64,000 bases of DNA from Bartonella sp. HY038 (lineage in GTDB: Bacteria > Pseudomonadota > Alphaproteobacteria > Rhizobiales > Rhizobiaceae). Position 1 is the first letter of the stretch; each line of letters starts with the position of its first letter. The notes beneath the pieces were generated by a model. It ran no database searches and was not told the DNA's origin. It was given only the letters and a program-made list of their open reading frames with translations. The translations under genes were made by a program, and so were the position numbers. Positions 17,409 to 27,427 of this stretch are shown piece after piece. Location of the stretch: contig NZ_CP059725.1 in NCBI RefSeq assembly GCF_014117425.1, positions 124,001 through 188,000 of the forward strand. Direction: 5' to 3'.

Positions 17409-18383
17409 TTAGATTTTGTGATAAGCTTTAAACCAAGATATAAATTTCGATAAACCATCATCAAGCGATGTTTGGGGGGCAAAATTCAGATCGCGTTGCG
17501 CTAATGTTATATCCGCATAAGTCATAGGCACATCTGCTGCCGGCATTGGCTCATATTGTTTGATTGCTGCTTTATTTGTCCACTTTTCGATAAGGTTTAC
17601 AAATTCTTCAAGTTTTGACGGCCGGTTATTGCCTAAATTATAAACTGGCTCGATCGTGTTTTCAGTATTCAAAATACGATTTGTTGCACCAATAATACCA
17701 TCGACAATATCATCAATATATGTGAAGTCGCGCATCATATCGCCATAGTTAAAAAGCTTTATCGGTTTTTGATGCAATATAGCATCGGTAAAAAGCCAAG
17801 GTGCCATGTCTGGTCTTCCCCAAGGGCCATAAACTGTAAAAAAGCGTAAACCTATGCTGCGTAAACCGTGAATATGTTGATAGGAATTGGCTAAAAGCTC
17901 GCCAGCACGTTTGGTACTTGCATAAACGGAAACAGGTCCATCAACTCTGTCGCTTTCACTAAAAGGTATCTTTTTATTGCTACCATAGACCGATGAGGAA
18001 CTTGCATAGATAATCGGTACGCTTTTTGGCATTTTAAGGGCTTGTTCAAAAACCGTTACCTGTCCGGTGACATTTGAATGAACATAGCTATAGGGATTTT
18101 CTATCGAATAGCGCACCCCAGCCTGTGCTGCTAAATGAATGATGATATCGGCATCCATATCATCAGATATGGCTGATCGTAATTCTTCCGGCAGCGCTAT
18201 ATCGGCTTTAGAAAAACGGAAATTTTTATCATTTTGCAATGATTTTAGCCGATGTTCTTTTAGTGTTGGGTCATAATAAGTGTTGAGATTATCAATGCCA
18301 ACCACGCTCCAGCCATTTATAAGGAGTTGTTTTGCAACATGAAATCCAATAAATCCTGCCGTTCCAGTTACAATTGCTTTCAT
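17409..18383 (-). CDS. UDP-glucuronate 4-epimerase-like NAD-dependent epimerase
   Basis: 324 aa. It is an extended short-chain dehydrogenase with the Rossmann motif GTAGFIG at 7-13 and the catalytic Ser (SSSVYGS) and YASTK (Tyr-X3-Lys). The N-terminal GIDNLNTYYDPTLKEHRL and the later GPWGRPDMA are typical of UDP-glucuronate 4-epimerases (LspL/CapI), which make UDP-galacturonate for LPS or capsule. It stands alone with no polysaccharide cluster in the window. The neighbouring gaps are AT-rich and the next genes are accessory. Confidence 0.87.
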   Translation of the reverse strand: MKAIVTGTAGFIGFHVAKQLLINGWSVVGIDNLNTYYDPTLKEHRLKSLQNDKNFRFSKADIALPEELRSAISDDMDADIIIHLAAQAGVRYSIENPYSYVHSNVTGQVTVFEQALKMPKSVPIIYASSSSVYGSNKKIPFSESDRVDGPVSVYASTKRAGELLANSYQHIHGLRSIGLRFFTVYGPWGRPDMAPWLFTDAILHQKPIKLFNYGDMMRDFTYIDDIVDGIIGATNRILNTENTIEPVYNLGNNRPSKLEEFVNLIEKWTNKAAIKQYEPMPAADVPMTYADITLAQRDLNFAPQTSLDDGLSKFISWFKAYHKI

Positions 18384-18680
18384 ATTGATTAAAATCCCAT
18401 ATAAGATATGCCGATTAAAATATTGCAGTTTAGTCAGTCTTTGTTATTTTTGATAAATATTTTTTTATCAAATTCTTAAGCAGCTTGACTAAAGCGACAT
18501 TATTTTACGTGACTTTTTCAACTGTTTTTGTCTTTGCGTCAAGCTTTGATTTAAACCTATTTTAGTTTGGGGTAATCCAACGTTTTTGATAGTTCCGTAC
18601 TAAAAAAATCGAAAGCTACACTTTCCAATGAAGTGCTTAATTTACATAAAATATTTTTCAAAAAGGTTATTAAAAAATAA
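18384..18680. other. AT-rich intergenic region, no gene seen
   Basis: About 300 bp between the epimerase start and the immunity-like gene end, both on the minus strand. I found no ORF, strong hairpin or promoter I would defend, apart from general AT-richness. Confidence 0.4.
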
Positions 18681-19154
18681 TTATTTTATGTTTATTTTAG
18701 TAAAATTCAACTGCTTTTTATTACATAATCTTTCTAAAAATTCAGAAAATGAACCAAGTTTTGTAATATTATCCCAATCATCAAAAGAATAAAAATTACC
18801 AAATTTATCAGTTAGCAACCCAGAAGTGATCACATATTCGCCCATAGGGGTCATTTCTAATATTCCATTATCTGTAAACCTTTGATAATCTAATTTATCA
18901 AATCCAATTGACCCCCCCAAATCAAATTCAACAAATGGCGTTTTCCATTCACCGTAATTTTCTATTTTTGATAATCCATCAAATTGTTTTGCAAAAGACT
19001 TTGCAAAATTTGAAACTATACAACCGTCATTAATAAGGTCGTTTAGCTTATTTTCAATATCAACTTCTCTTCCCTGAAACCATCCCATTTCTAGCAATGG
19101 TTTCAATTTATCTTCCAATAAATCACATTCAAAACCTTTTATTATTTCCACCAT
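18681..19154 (-). CDS. Orphan SUKH-family (SUKH-3-like) immunity protein
   Basis: 157 aa, acidic, with no signal or membrane segment. The start LLEMGWFQGREVDI matches the characteristic W-x-GR opening of SUKH-3-type immunity proteins. It is followed by IENKLNDLINDG, a central EFDLGGSIGFDK and the late FYSFDDWDNITKLG. Such proteins neutralise toxins from contact-dependent or polymorphic toxin systems, often nucleases. No toxin gene is adjacent, so this is an orphan, possibly a defence against neighbours' toxins. A good AGGAG precedes the ATG. Next to it is an IS6-family remnant, so the patch is accessory DNA. Family assignment is by pattern only. Confidence 0.6.
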   Translation of the reverse strand: MVEIIKGFECDLLEDKLKPLLEMGWFQGREVDIENKLNDLINDGCIVSNFAKSFAKQFDGLSKIENYGEWKTPFVEFDLGGSIGFDKLDYQRFTDNGILEMTPMGEYVITSGLLTDKFGNFYSFDDWDNITKLGSFSEFLERLCNKKQLNFTKINIK

Positions 19155-19344
19155 TTATTTTCTCCTATTTTGGTTTTATAGCCGTGGCACCCAAATATTT
19201 AAGTGCATCTCTAGGCCTCGTCGCAAATATTACTTGTAATTTATATTAACGTAAAAAATAAGAAAACTTGAGACTATGCCTGCCTATTTTAGGGAGCCTT
19301 AAATGCTAACGAGATTAAAGAACAAATTATTTTATAGGGCAAGA

Positions 19345-19605
19345 AATGATTTTAAAGCCAATTTTAGTAGTTGGGCACCTTGAAGCAATGATCGTTATTC
19401 AGGCTATCAATTGGTATATTCGCTATTGTTTAAGCTATAGGGATATTGAAGAGCTGTTATTGGAGCGCGACATCAAGGTTGATCTGGGTTAAATCAACCG
19501 TTGGATGCTGAAATATGCGCCAAAACAAGAAAAACGAGTGCGAAATTTCGAGACCAGCCCCATGCGGCTCAGTTTGCATCAATGAGACATATATCAAGTT
19601 TTTCT
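19345..19605 (+). pseudogene. IS6-family transposase remnant
   Basis: The N-terminal third of an IS6/IS26-type transposase is recognisable: NWYIRYCLSYRDIEELL is the hallmark segment, followed by LERDIKVDL, a TAA, INRWMLKYAPK and EKRVR. A TGA then stands where the catalytic D-E-T-Y-I-K begins. There are at least two stops, and an upstream frame change (DFKANF in another frame). No terminal inverted repeats are visible. It is a decayed insertion and marks the patch as horizontally acquired or rearranged. Confidence 0.8.
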
Positions 19606-19837
19606 TAACTGTTTATTAAATATTTAAAGAAATTCTCTTGGCAGTTACAGTCATTTTAAACAATGCAATTTTTTTAATAAAAAGCAATAAATTAACTTTT
19701 ATTGTCGCTAAACTTGCTTTAACACTAGGCAGCTAAAGCATATAAATGGTTCAAAGTGGTTTTGAGCTATGATATGCAAAGATTATCATAGAGCATTGCA
19801 GCAATGATGCATCTATTGACGGTTTAAAGGTTCATGA
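19606..19837. other. pncB upstream region
   Basis: AT-rich intergenic DNA between the IS6 remnant and pncB. AAAGG lies about 10 nt before the start. A promoter is expected here, but no specific site stands out. Confidence 0.35.
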
Positions 19838-21145
19838 ATGATGGCTCGCACCGATATTGCCCGACGTGTTTTTAACCATACATGGAAGCTTGATCCGATT
19901 GTTCGATCATTGCTTGATACTGATTTTTACAAATTGCTTATGCTGCAAATGATTTGGGGGCTTTATCGCGATGTTGATGTGACCTTTTCGCTGATCAACC
20001 GCACCAAGACTGTGCATTTGGCCGATGAAATTGACGAAGACGAGTTACGTGCCCAACTTGACCATGCACGGCAATTGCGCTTTAGCAAAAAGGAAATGAT
20101 TTGGCTTGGTGGTAATACATTTTACGGCCGCCGCCATATTTTCCAACCAGAATTTTTAAATTGGCTGCAAGATTTTCAACTGCCCGAATATGAATTGCGC
20201 CGTCGTGATGGCCAATATGAGTTGCGCTTTTCAGGCCCTTGGACCCATACAACCATGTGGGAGATTCCCGCTCTTGCAATCATCAATGAATTGCGCTCAC
20301 GTGCCGCAATGCGCAATCTTGGTCGTTTTGCCTTGGATGTGCTTTATGCGCGCGCCAAAGCAAAAATGTGGGGTAAGGTTGAACGTTTACGCAAATTGCC
20401 AGATATTCGCATATCAGATTTTGGCACGCGCCGCCGCCATTCTTTTCTTTGGCAGCGTTGGTGTGTGGAAGCCTTGAAAGAAGGCATTGGCACAGCTTTT
20501 ACTGGTACTAGCAATGTGTTATTGGCCATGGATACGGATGTCGAGGCTCTTGGCACCAATGCCCATGAATTGCCGATGGTGGTCGCCGCTTTAGCTCAAA
20601 ATGACGAACAGTTGAGCGCTGCTCCTTATAAGGTTATGCAGGATTGGAACCGCTATTATGGCGGCAATCTGTTAATTATTCTGCCTGATGCTTTTGGCAC
20701 AGATTCATTCTTGCGCAATGCCCCTGATTGGGTTGCAGATTGGACGGGGTTTCGCCCTGATAGTGCGCCACCAATCGAGGGTGGTGAAAAAATCATTAAG
20801 TGGTGGCAAGAGCATGGTAAAGACCCACGCGAAAAATTATTGATTTTTTCTGATGCTTTGGATGTTGATACGATTGAAGAAACCTATCGCCATTTTGATG
20901 GGCGGGTAAGAATGAGTTTTGGTTGGGGGACCAACCTAACCAATGATTTTGCTGGCTGCGCACCGGACGCAATTTCGGGCCTTAAAGCGATTTCATTGGT
21001 GTGCAAAGTTACCCATGTCAATGGTAGGCCTGCTGTTAAATTGTCAGATAATTTGCAAAAAGCAACTGGCGAACCTGATGAAATTAAGCGCTATATTGAT
21101 TTTTTTGGCAATAAGGATCGCCTTGACCGCCCAGTAGAAATTTAG
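19838..21145 (+). CDS. pncB: Nicotinate phosphoribosyltransferase
   Basis: 435 aa, normal length. It makes nicotinate mononucleotide from nicotinate and PRPP, coupled to ATP hydrolysis, in the Preiss-Handler NAD salvage pathway. The N-terminal [13 protein letters not shown] is diagnostic. [14 protein letters not shown] carries the histidine that is phosphorylated in the family, TGTSNVLLA follows, and [11 protein letters not shown] forms the phosphate-binding end. ATG-ATG is at the start, so translation may begin at either. It is the only housekeeping gene inside the accessory patch. Confidence 0.95.
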   Translation: MMARTDIARRVFNHTWKLDPIVRSLLDTDFYKLLMLQMIWGLYRDVDVTFSLINRTKTVHLADEIDEDELRAQLDHARQLRFSKKEMIWLGGNTFYGRRHIFQPEFLNWLQDFQLPEYELRRRDGQYELRFSGPWTHTTMWEIPALAIINELRSRAAMRNLGRFALDVLYARAKAKMWGKVERLRKLPDIRISDFGTRRRHSFLWQRWCVEALKEGIGTAFTGTSNVLLAMDTDVEALGTNAHELPMVVAALAQNDEQLSAAPYKVMQDWNRYYGGNLLIILPDAFGTDSFLRNAPDWVADWTGFRPDSAPPIEGGEKIIKWWQEHGKDPREKLLIFSDALDVDTIEETYRHFDGRVRMSFGWGTNLTNDFAGCAPDAISGLKAISLVCKVTHVNGRPAVKLSDNLQKATGEPDEIKRYIDFFGNKDRLDRPVEI

Positions 21146-21258
21146 CAATTGACTTGCATTAAAATTGCAAAAATAATTTTGGTATGAGCATCTTTGCATG
21201 TGACCGTATTTTTAAATAGGTCTAGCTGATTATTTTTTAATGTCAGCAAGGCATTTTG

Positions 21259-21627
21259 TTATTTGATAAGGTGTCTAAAATCAATTATTTGGGATTTAGC
21301 GCCCGCTAAACTCTTATGGTCTTCAGTCAGCATTTTTTTCAGCAAATTTTTTACTTTTAAAAAATCTTGCATTAGGTTTTTATGGAGAATTTCTTCTCCT
21401 GAAATTATTGGTAAATCAGTGTAAAGAAGTCTATTTTCTAAAATATCCAAAATGGTTTTATTATCTGTTCGACTTTCAATGAAGGAAATAAATTTAGGCA
21501 AAAATATTAAATCTTCAGCGCATTCAGAAGAAATACAATTTTTTATTTGCATATCTATTAGGGTATATAACATACAAGAAATTAGAAAATCGTAAGTAGT
21601 TTTTTGGTTTTTAAGGGGATCAATCAT
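21259..21627 (-). CDS. Hypothetical protein
   Basis: 122 aa, not recognised. It has no signal peptide and appears all-helical, with a cysteine-containing N-terminal half (DFLISCMLYTLIDMQIKNC) and a lysine-rich helix VKNLLKKMLTEDHKS. The AT-rich coding sequence and weak ribosome-binding site fit accessory DNA. It lies about 110 bp downstream of a frameshifted small gene on the same strand, so they may be a pair. An immunity or antitoxin role is conceivable from context only. Confidence 0.5.
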   Translation of the reverse strand: MIDPLKNQKTTYDFLISCMLYTLIDMQIKNCISSECAEDLIFLPKFISFIESRTDNKTILDILENRLLYTDLPIISGEEILHKNLMQDFLKVKNLLKKMLTEDHKSLAGAKSQIIDFRHLIK

Positions 21628-21738
21628 TTTATCAACTGTTCTAAGCGGTCTTACTGGAGAATAAAATTAACCGCTTGATAAAATTCTTTAGCGGTGATTA
21701 AAAATGTGAGTTAACATTTTTAAACGCGTAAACTATAC

Positions 21739-22064
21739 TTATTGATAAGGTCGATCCGCGGGGTGAATGTAAGAGGGTAAAATGGTCTTATAAACATAAA
21801 GAAGATCTTTCGCCATGCAGGCCAATCCGTCCTCATTTTCCATAGTGTCATAAAAATTAAAAAGGTCTTCGGGGTTGTTAACTCCCAATGCTTTTTTTTC
21901 CATTCAAGAAAGCAGACCAATAAATTAGCTTCATTATCCTTTGATATACCACTTTCACGTTTTTGCGAAAATACACCAGAATAAAAATGATACATGCCAG
22001 AAGCATTGATAACAAACATTCGTGGACGTGTGGTCATCAAAAATAGGGTATGTTCAATGTCCAT
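21739..22064 (-). pseudogene. Small acidic hypothetical protein (immunity-like), frameshifted at an A8 run
   Basis: Translation from the ATG at 22064 is normal up to FLEWKKK, then the frame gives a hydrophobic, tryptophan-rich tail ending at 21720. Adding one A to the A8 tract (T8 at 21892-21899 on the plus strand) gives instead KALGVNNPEDLFNFYDTMEN followed by GLACMAKDLLYVYKTILP, a more protein-like acidic sequence of about 108 aa ending at 21739-21741. I therefore read it as a frameshifted gene. The family is unknown. The size, acidity and neighbourhood (SUKH-like gene, IS remnant) suggest an immunity-type protein, which is inference. The homopolymer could be phase-variable or a sequencing error. 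Confidence 0.6.
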
Positions 22065-22092
22065 GCATTTCCTCTTTTAGAAAATTGCAAGC

Positions 22093-22857
22093 CTATGCTA
22101 ATTCATTAATATGAAAAATTTTGTTAAGCGCTTGTTTTAACCAAGTTAATAAAGCACAATCATATAAAAATCTGCCATCTAAATGGCATTTGCCATTTTG
22201 TGCGCCCATATCATTAAAGCGCTGCGCACCATGCACCACCCAGCGTTGCATCATGACGCGAGTTAGCTCCGCATGGAACTGAACGCCCCAGGCGTTTTCA
22301 CCATAGCGAAAGGCTTGGGTGGGGTAATTCGCGCCGCTTGCTAATAATTGTGCATCACGAGGGAGATCAAAACAACCTTCAAGATGAAAATGATAAACCA
22401 TTTTTGGCCAGTTAAATAGGCTTTGGCCAACAGGAGTTGCTTCAATTGGATACCAACCAATTTCTACCAAGCCGTCCTTGTGCGAGCGAATTTGGCCACC
22501 AATATGGCGAGTTAACAATTGCGCTCCAAGGCAAATGCCTAAAAACGGTTTATTCTCACGCAACGGCACACTAATCCAATCCGTTTCATAGCGTACATAA
22601 TCATGGGGATCATTGGCACTCATCGGGCCGCCAAAAATCACAACACCACTATGATGCACAAGGGTTTTGGGTAGTTTCTCACCTAGGGCAGGGCGTCTAA
22701 TATCAAGGGGAAAACCAGCCTTTTGCAATAATTGTCCCACACGTCCAGCGGTAGAGCTTGCCTGATGCAAAACCACTAAAATAGGAGCTTTTTCCCCACT
22801 AGCTAATAAGGGCCGTTCATCATCATAATCCAATTTAAAATTATATGCCAGTGACAT
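22093..22857 (-). CDS. Class I glutamine amidotransferase, GMP-synthase-like stand-alone
   Basis: 254 aa. It has the GATase1 fold with nucleophile Cys in GICLGAQLL (about residue 98) and the catalytic histidine in WGVQFHAELT. The early VVIFGGPMSAND forms the oxyanion strand. Stand-alone members hydrolyse glutamine or gamma-glutamyl compounds, or serve an unknown amidotransferase. No synthetase domain or partner is adjacent, so the acceptor is unknown. It is monocistronic as far as visible, with a 530-bp gap upstream. Confidence 0.85.
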   Translation of the reverse strand: MSLAYNFKLDYDDERPLLASGEKAPILVVLHQASSTAGRVGQLLQKAGFPLDIRRPALGEKLPKTLVHHSGVVIFGGPMSANDPHDYVRYETDWISVPLRENKPFLGICLGAQLLTRHIGGQIRSHKDGLVEIGWYPIEATPVGQSLFNWPKMVYHFHLEGCFDLPRDAQLLASGANYPTQAFRYGENAWGVQFHAELTRVMMQRWVVHGAQRFNDMGAQNGKCHLDGRFLYDCALLTWLKQALNKIFHINELA

Positions 22858-23390
22858 GATCTATCGCTCAACACCCATAATTTACAACCAGCCAATTATT
22901 TTTGGCAAACCCCTTGAGCGTTTTTCTGGTGGTTCAGAGTGACGCTCTCTTTATTGTTTAAAGCAATATTTACCGCAAATTTTTCTATTTTTGGTAAATA
23001 TGCTAAGCAGAAACACATCAATTTAACTGTTGTTTGGTGATGTTTTCTAAGTTTTTTATAAAATTGCTGCACAATTTTAAAAATATCTTACGATAATCAA
23101 CTTTCTATAGGCGCAAAGTCAATTCTCATTTTAGCAACAATCTATCAACACCACGCAAACATTTGCAAACTGCCATTGATCAAACAATAAATATATTAAC
23201 CATCTTATAAGCTATTTATTACTATAGGAAAAAGATTAAAACGAGTTTAATTTATAAAAATAACGAAAAATTGTTCAAAAATAGGCAAGAAAATAAAATT
23301 TTAATCCAATTAATGCCGGTTTTTACACCACTTGAATGGTTGAATTTCTTCGACTTGATAAAAGTCCGTACTTGGCTAAAGGAACATAGA
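22858..23390. other. Long AT-rich intergenic region with one hairpin
   Basis: No gene is supported in this 533-bp region. The only structure I noted is a 9-bp inverted repeat ATATTTACC/GGTAAATAT (22966-22974 and 22993-23001) with an 18-nt loop. No repeat or IS end is recognised. Confidence 0.4.
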
Positions 23391-23840
23391 TTAATCGTCT
23401 TTAACGCGGCCGCGTAATTTTTTAACGCTGCCGCGGCTCGTTTTACTGACTAAGCGGCGCTCCACCGAGGCTTTGGTTGGCCTTGTTTTCTTTCTTGGCG
23501 GTGGTGGTGGCGCACTTGCTTTTCGCAGTAAATCAACCAAGCGCTCGCGCGCATCAATTCTGTTGCGCTCTTGTGTGCGAAAGCGATCAGCCTCAAGCAA
23601 AATTTGCCCATCCTTGGTGGCGCGTTGTCCGGCAAGTTTAATCAGGCGATCAATTACATCGGTAGAAATATCAGCTAATTGCGGGAAAAAACGCAATTGC
23701 ACAGCAGTGGCGACCTTGTTGACATTTTGTCCCCCAGGGCCACTTGCGCGAATAAAGCTTTCTTCAAAACTGCTTTTATGAATGGTGATGGTTTCATTTA
23801 CATAAAGGAAATCGTCACTTAAGTCTATTTTTTGTACCAT
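23391..23840 (-). CDS. arfB: Alternative ribosome-rescue factor ArfB (peptidyl-tRNA hydrolase)
   Basis: 149 aa. It is a release-factor-like domain with the GGQ motif in ASGPGGQNVNKV (about 33-44), which hydrolyses peptidyl-tRNA. The long basic C-terminal tail (KKTRPTKASVERRL, RGSVKKLRGR) enters the empty mRNA channel of stalled ribosomes. RQERN-type codon-recognition domains of true release factors are absent, as expected for ArfB (YaeJ). It is a back-up to trans-translation. It is a single gene whose ATG is at 23840. Confidence 0.93.
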   Translation of the reverse strand: MVQKIDLSDDFLYVNETITIHKSSFEESFIRASGPGGQNVNKVATAVQLRFFPQLADISTDVIDRLIKLAGQRATKDGQILLEADRFRTQERNRIDARERLVDLLRKASAPPPPPRKKTRPTKASVERRLVSKTSRGSVKKLRGRVKDD

Positions 23841-24018
23841 GACGTAACCATCTTCAACACATGTTTATATTGGCTCAACCCATCGCTAGACTGGAGAAAT
23901 TGCAGCTTCTTTAGCAGAAAAAGGCATTAAACGCAAATGTACACAATGCGTTACTGAAATTGATCCCAGTGTTTTATAAATTTTCGATTTTAAAATCTAT
24001 TGGCAATGTAAGAAAATA

Positions 24019-25137
24019 TTATTTTTTACCAATATCAACCTTATGACCCTGCCATTGATAGCCACCTTTGCCAAAGGCTGAAAACCATACTGCTACTAAT
24101 AAAATATCGCGATAAAAAATAGCAATTGCTTGCCGTATGGACATTGGCCACCCCACATAAGCGGTGGTTATGAATTCTACGCCATACCAAACAAGCATAA
24201 ACCAAAGAATGGAGGTGAAGGACACCGCCCCCAAACATGCTGCAAGCAATAGGCATAGCAGTGGAAAAACGCTACCTGACAAGATTTCAATGTAAAAGAA
24301 AAAGGCAAAGGAGTCACGGCGCAGTTTGGCCCAGCGAACTTGCCTTGACCATACTGGTTGAAATTGCTTTTCGCCAAGCGGTTGGGCAAAAGGCATTGCA
24401 GATAGGCGTACTTTTAGTCCTTGTGAGCGCACGACCTTGGTGGCGGCAGCGTCTTCGGCAATTTCACTCGCTAGGGCTTCAATACCACCGGCATTATCTA
24501 ATACCTCGCGCCGCCAAAATAATGTCTTACCTTGTGCAAAGCCGTTGCCAAGCGTATCGGAACATAATTGCCAGCGTGCTTGATAGCTATTTAAGAAGGC
24601 TGCTTCTACATCAGCAGCAAAATTTTCAGGCTCAGTACCAAGCGGCGGCGAAGCGACAAGCCCAGTATCATTTTTAAAACGAGCAAAAAGCTGAGCAATA
24701 TAATCAGGCGGCATCAATACATTGGAATCGGTCATCACTACCCAATCATATTGAGCGACTTTCCAACCTTTGATTAGGTTGTTTAGTTTAGGATTTGGGC
24801 TAATTGGATTATCACCAATTAATAATTGTGATGGCACATCAGGATATTGCGCCATTAGTTTTTCAACCAAGGGGATAACTGGATCATTATCGCGCGAAAC
24901 ACAAAAAATAATTTCTTTTTTAGGGTGGTCTAGCGTAAAGGCGGAAGTAAGGGTACGTTCTAAATTATTTTCAAGACCAGCAACTGGCCGCAAGATAGTT
25001 ACACCCTCATCATACCAAGTCTCAATTGTGCTAACGGGATGCCATTTTGAGCGAATAGCCACAACAAGCAAAGTTACAATTTGAAGCAATAGACACAAAG
25101 CTGCAAGTGTCACTAAAATGGTTCCTATAATCCACAC
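24019..25137 (-). CDS. GT21 ceramide glucosyltransferase-like glycosyltransferase
   Basis: 372 aa, membrane enzyme. There is one N-terminal helix (residues 3-28), a cytosolic GT-A domain, and two or three C-terminal helices (about 280-345). The family motifs are in order: ILRPVAGLENNL at the start, D in VSRDND, DSNVLMPPDY (D-x-D equivalent), EDAAATKV (the catalytic-base Asp/Glu) and RQVRWAKLRR (the Q/RxxRW motif). GT21 members in Agrobacterium-type bacteria glycosylate ceramide or diacylglycerol. Which acceptor is used here cannot be told. PdeM lies about 200 bp upstream on the same strand. Confidence 0.87.
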   Translation of the reverse strand: MWIIGTILVTLAALCLLLQIVTLLVVAIRSKWHPVSTIETWYDEGVTILRPVAGLENNLERTLTSAFTLDHPKKEIIFCVSRDNDPVIPLVEKLMAQYPDVPSQLLIGDNPISPNPKLNNLIKGWKVAQYDWVVMTDSNVLMPPDYIAQLFARFKNDTGLVASPPLGTEPENFAADVEAAFLNSYQARWQLCSDTLGNGFAQGKTLFWRREVLDNAGGIEALASEIAEDAAATKVVRSQGLKVRLSAMPFAQPLGEKQFQPVWSRQVRWAKLRRDSFAFFFYIEILSGSVFPLLCLLLAACLGAVSFTSILWFMLVWYGVEFITTAYVGWPMSIRQAIAIFYRDILLVAVWFSAFGKGGYQWQGHKVDIGKK

Positions 25138-25345
25138 GCTTGCTTTTTCCTCTCAGTTTTCAAAACTGTTATTTATCATAAATCTTATTTAATTCATTTT
25201 TGGCAAACTGTGAAGCTGCTTTTAATTAAAAGACATATAATCAAATAATTAGATCTAATGATTACTAGGCTTATAATAAAAATCTACCCTTTGCCAACAT
25301 ATTATTTATCGCTATATTGTTTAGAACAAAAAATTGTCAAAAATA

Positions 25346-26017
25346 TTATTGTGGTTTTATCGGAAATATTTCCCCTTGGTGCAGTAAAAATGCAACCAAT
25401 TTTTTGACATCAAAAAGACCGTTAAAAGCACGATGCTCAAGATCTAGTCCACCGGCATAAGCTCCCAATGCTGGTAAGATCAAACGCGAAAAATCGGTAG
25501 CAAAACAAAAGCCGCGTATAGATGCACCATAGCGTTTAATCCGCTTAGCTGGGTGTAAATGGCCAGAAACTTGGCCCTTTTCACCATTCTTTTGCGGTTC
25601 ATGACAAAAGGTAAGTGTCTGAATTTTTTTTTTTGTAACAATTTCGCCATTTAAATTATCTGGCAAAAATGGATCATGGTTGCCGCTAATCCAAATCCAA
25701 TGAAATTGTTGCGATAAGCTTGTCAAATATTGGCGAATGTCCGGTGCGATAAAATTAAATATGCGCGTATCGTGAAAGCTGTCACCAAGGCTTAATATTG
25801 CTTCGGGTTGATAATGCGCAAATAGCTTTGTTAATTTTTCAATGGTAATTTTAGTGTCAAGGGGTGGTATAAGGTGACCTTGACGTGCAAAGGCATTGCC
25901 TTTTTCAAAATGTAAGTCGGCAATAATTAATAATTTTTCACTTGGCCAATATATAGCACCCGATGCATCAAGTATAAGATCTTGGCCACAAAAGCCTATT
26001 TTAAAGGCTGTTCTCAA
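25346..26017 (-). CDS. pdeM: Ligase-associated DNA-damage-response phosphoesterase PdeM
   Basis: 223 aa. It is a metallophosphoesterase with ADLHFEKGNAFARQG (Asp/His metal ligands), LGDSFHD, ISGNHDPF and SGHLHPAKRI, the last being diagnostic of PdeM. The family usually accompanies the LigD-like ligase and Lhr-type helicase genes of a DNA-repair cluster; neither is in the window. It is distinct from the larger phosphoesterase at 1937. A nuclease/phosphodiesterase activity in DNA repair is inferred from the family. Confidence 0.85.
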   Translation of the reverse strand: MRTAFKIGFCGQDLILDASGAIYWPSEKLLIIADLHFEKGNAFARQGHLIPPLDTKITIEKLTKLFAHYQPEAILSLGDSFHDTRIFNFIAPDIRQYLTSLSQQFHWIWISGNHDPFLPDNLNGEIVTKKKIQTLTFCHEPQKNGEKGQVSGHLHPAKRIKRYGASIRGFCFATDFSRLILPALGAYAGGLDLEHRAFNGLFDVKKLVAFLLHQGEIFPIKPQ

Positions 26018-26127
26018 ATAATATTTGCCTCTTAATCAATGAAATCTTGTAGCCATATATTGCTCAATGTTTGAAATGATTCAACACCATAGGCTTTACC
26101 CATGGTGTTGAAGGTATTGTATTTCAG

Positions 26128-27273
26128 TTAGTTTTTTCCCATGTTTTCAAAAAAGTCTTTCATACGTGAGAAAAAGCCGTGCGATTGCGGAGAATTTTCA
26201 TGATTAGACAATTCATCAAATTCTTGTAGCAATTCACGTTGGCGCTTGGTTAGCTTTTGTGGTGTTTCAATCGTTACTTGAATATAAAGATCGCCTTTTA
26301 CCTCTTGGCGCAAGACGGGCATGCCTTTGCCGCGTAAGCGGAATTGCTTGCCGTTTTGCGTACCTTCTGGCACTTTGACTAAATTTTGTGCGCCGTCGAG
26401 GGTTGATACATCAAACTCGCCACCAAGCGCTGCCTTGGTCATTGAAATGGGCACTGCACAATAAAGATCGGCACCATCACGCTGGAAAAACTCATGGGGT
26501 TTTACTGATAGGAAAATATAAAGATCGCCATTTGGTCCACCGCGCGATCCGGCTTCGCCTTCATTCGATAAGCGGATGCGTGTACCATCTTCAATACCGG
26601 CTGGAATATTGACTGAAAGCGAGCGCTCTTGCTCAACTTTGCCTTGACCATGGCATTTAGGGCATGGATCCTCAATGACTTCCCCGCGACCATGACAAGT
26701 TGGGCAAGCGCGTTCCACCGAGAAAAAGCCTTGAGATGCCCTTACACGCCCTGCACCTTGACAGGTTGGGCATGTTTTTGGTTTGGTGCCTTTTTTAGCA
26801 CCAGTGCCGGAGCAGTCGTCACAAACAATATGGCTTGGTACACGAATTTGCGCAGTTTTACCGCTATAGGCTTCTTCAAGTGTGACTTCCATATTATAGC
26901 TAAGATCGGCGCCACGTTCACGGCCGTCACTACGACGACGGCGGCCGCCGCCCATCATATCGCCGAAAATATCTTCAAATATATCAGCAAAACCACCGCC
27001 AAAGCCACCGCCAAAACCTCCGCCGCCGCCACCAAAGCCACGACCACCATTTTCAAAGGCAGCATGGCCATATTGGTCATAAGCGGCGCGTTTTTGTGGG
27101 TCTTTTAACACATCATAGGCTTCGCCAAGTTCTTTGAATTTACGTTCAGCTTCTGCGTCACCGGGATTACGATCAGGGTGATATTGCATTGCTAATTTGC
27201 GAAAGGCTGCCTTTAGCCCCTTTTCATCGCATCCACGCGCAACGCCCAGCACTTCATAATAATCGACCTTCAT
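26128..27273 (-). CDS. dnaJ: Chaperone DnaJ (Hsp40)
   Basis: 381 aa, full length. The J domain has HPD at 32-34, and a Gly/Phe-rich linker ([12 protein letters not shown]) runs from about 76 to 112. Four zinc-finger CxxCxGxG repeats follow ([32 protein letters not shown]), then the two C-terminal substrate-binding domains. It stimulates the ATPase of DnaK, encoded 211 bp upstream on the same strand. A terminator-like hairpin lies between them, so dnaJ is probably expressed partly by read-through. An 8-bp inverted repeat TGTTCTAT/ATAGAACA (27288-27315) lies just upstream of its Shine-Dalgarno. Confidence 0.97.
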   Translation of the reverse strand: MKVDYYEVLGVARGCDEKGLKAAFRKLAMQYHPDRNPGDAEAERKFKELGEAYDVLKDPQKRAAYDQYGHAAFENGGRGFGGGGGGFGGGFGGGFADIFEDIFGDMMGGGRRRRSDGRERGADLSYNMEVTLEEAYSGKTAQIRVPSHIVCDDCSGTGAKKGTKPKTCPTCQGAGRVRASQGFFSVERACPTCHGRGEVIEDPCPKCHGQGKVEQERSLSVNIPAGIEDGTRIRLSNEGEAGSRGGPNGDLYIFLSVKPHEFFQRDGADLYCAVPISMTKAALGGEFDVSTLDGAQNLVKVPEGTQNGKQFRLRGKGMPVLRQEVKGDLYIQVTIETPQKLTKRQRELLQEFDELSNHENSPQSHGFFSRMKDFFENMGKN

Positions 27274-27427
27274 ATCTTGAATAATCCTGTTCTATTATTC
27301 CATTTCCATAGAACACATCTTATGAAAATATTATAGGTAGTGGCTTTAGTGAACCAAAGCCGTAGATTTTAAAGGATAACTATTGCCATTATAAATTCTC
27401 AATAGTCTTGAATTTTGAGCTTTAGAC

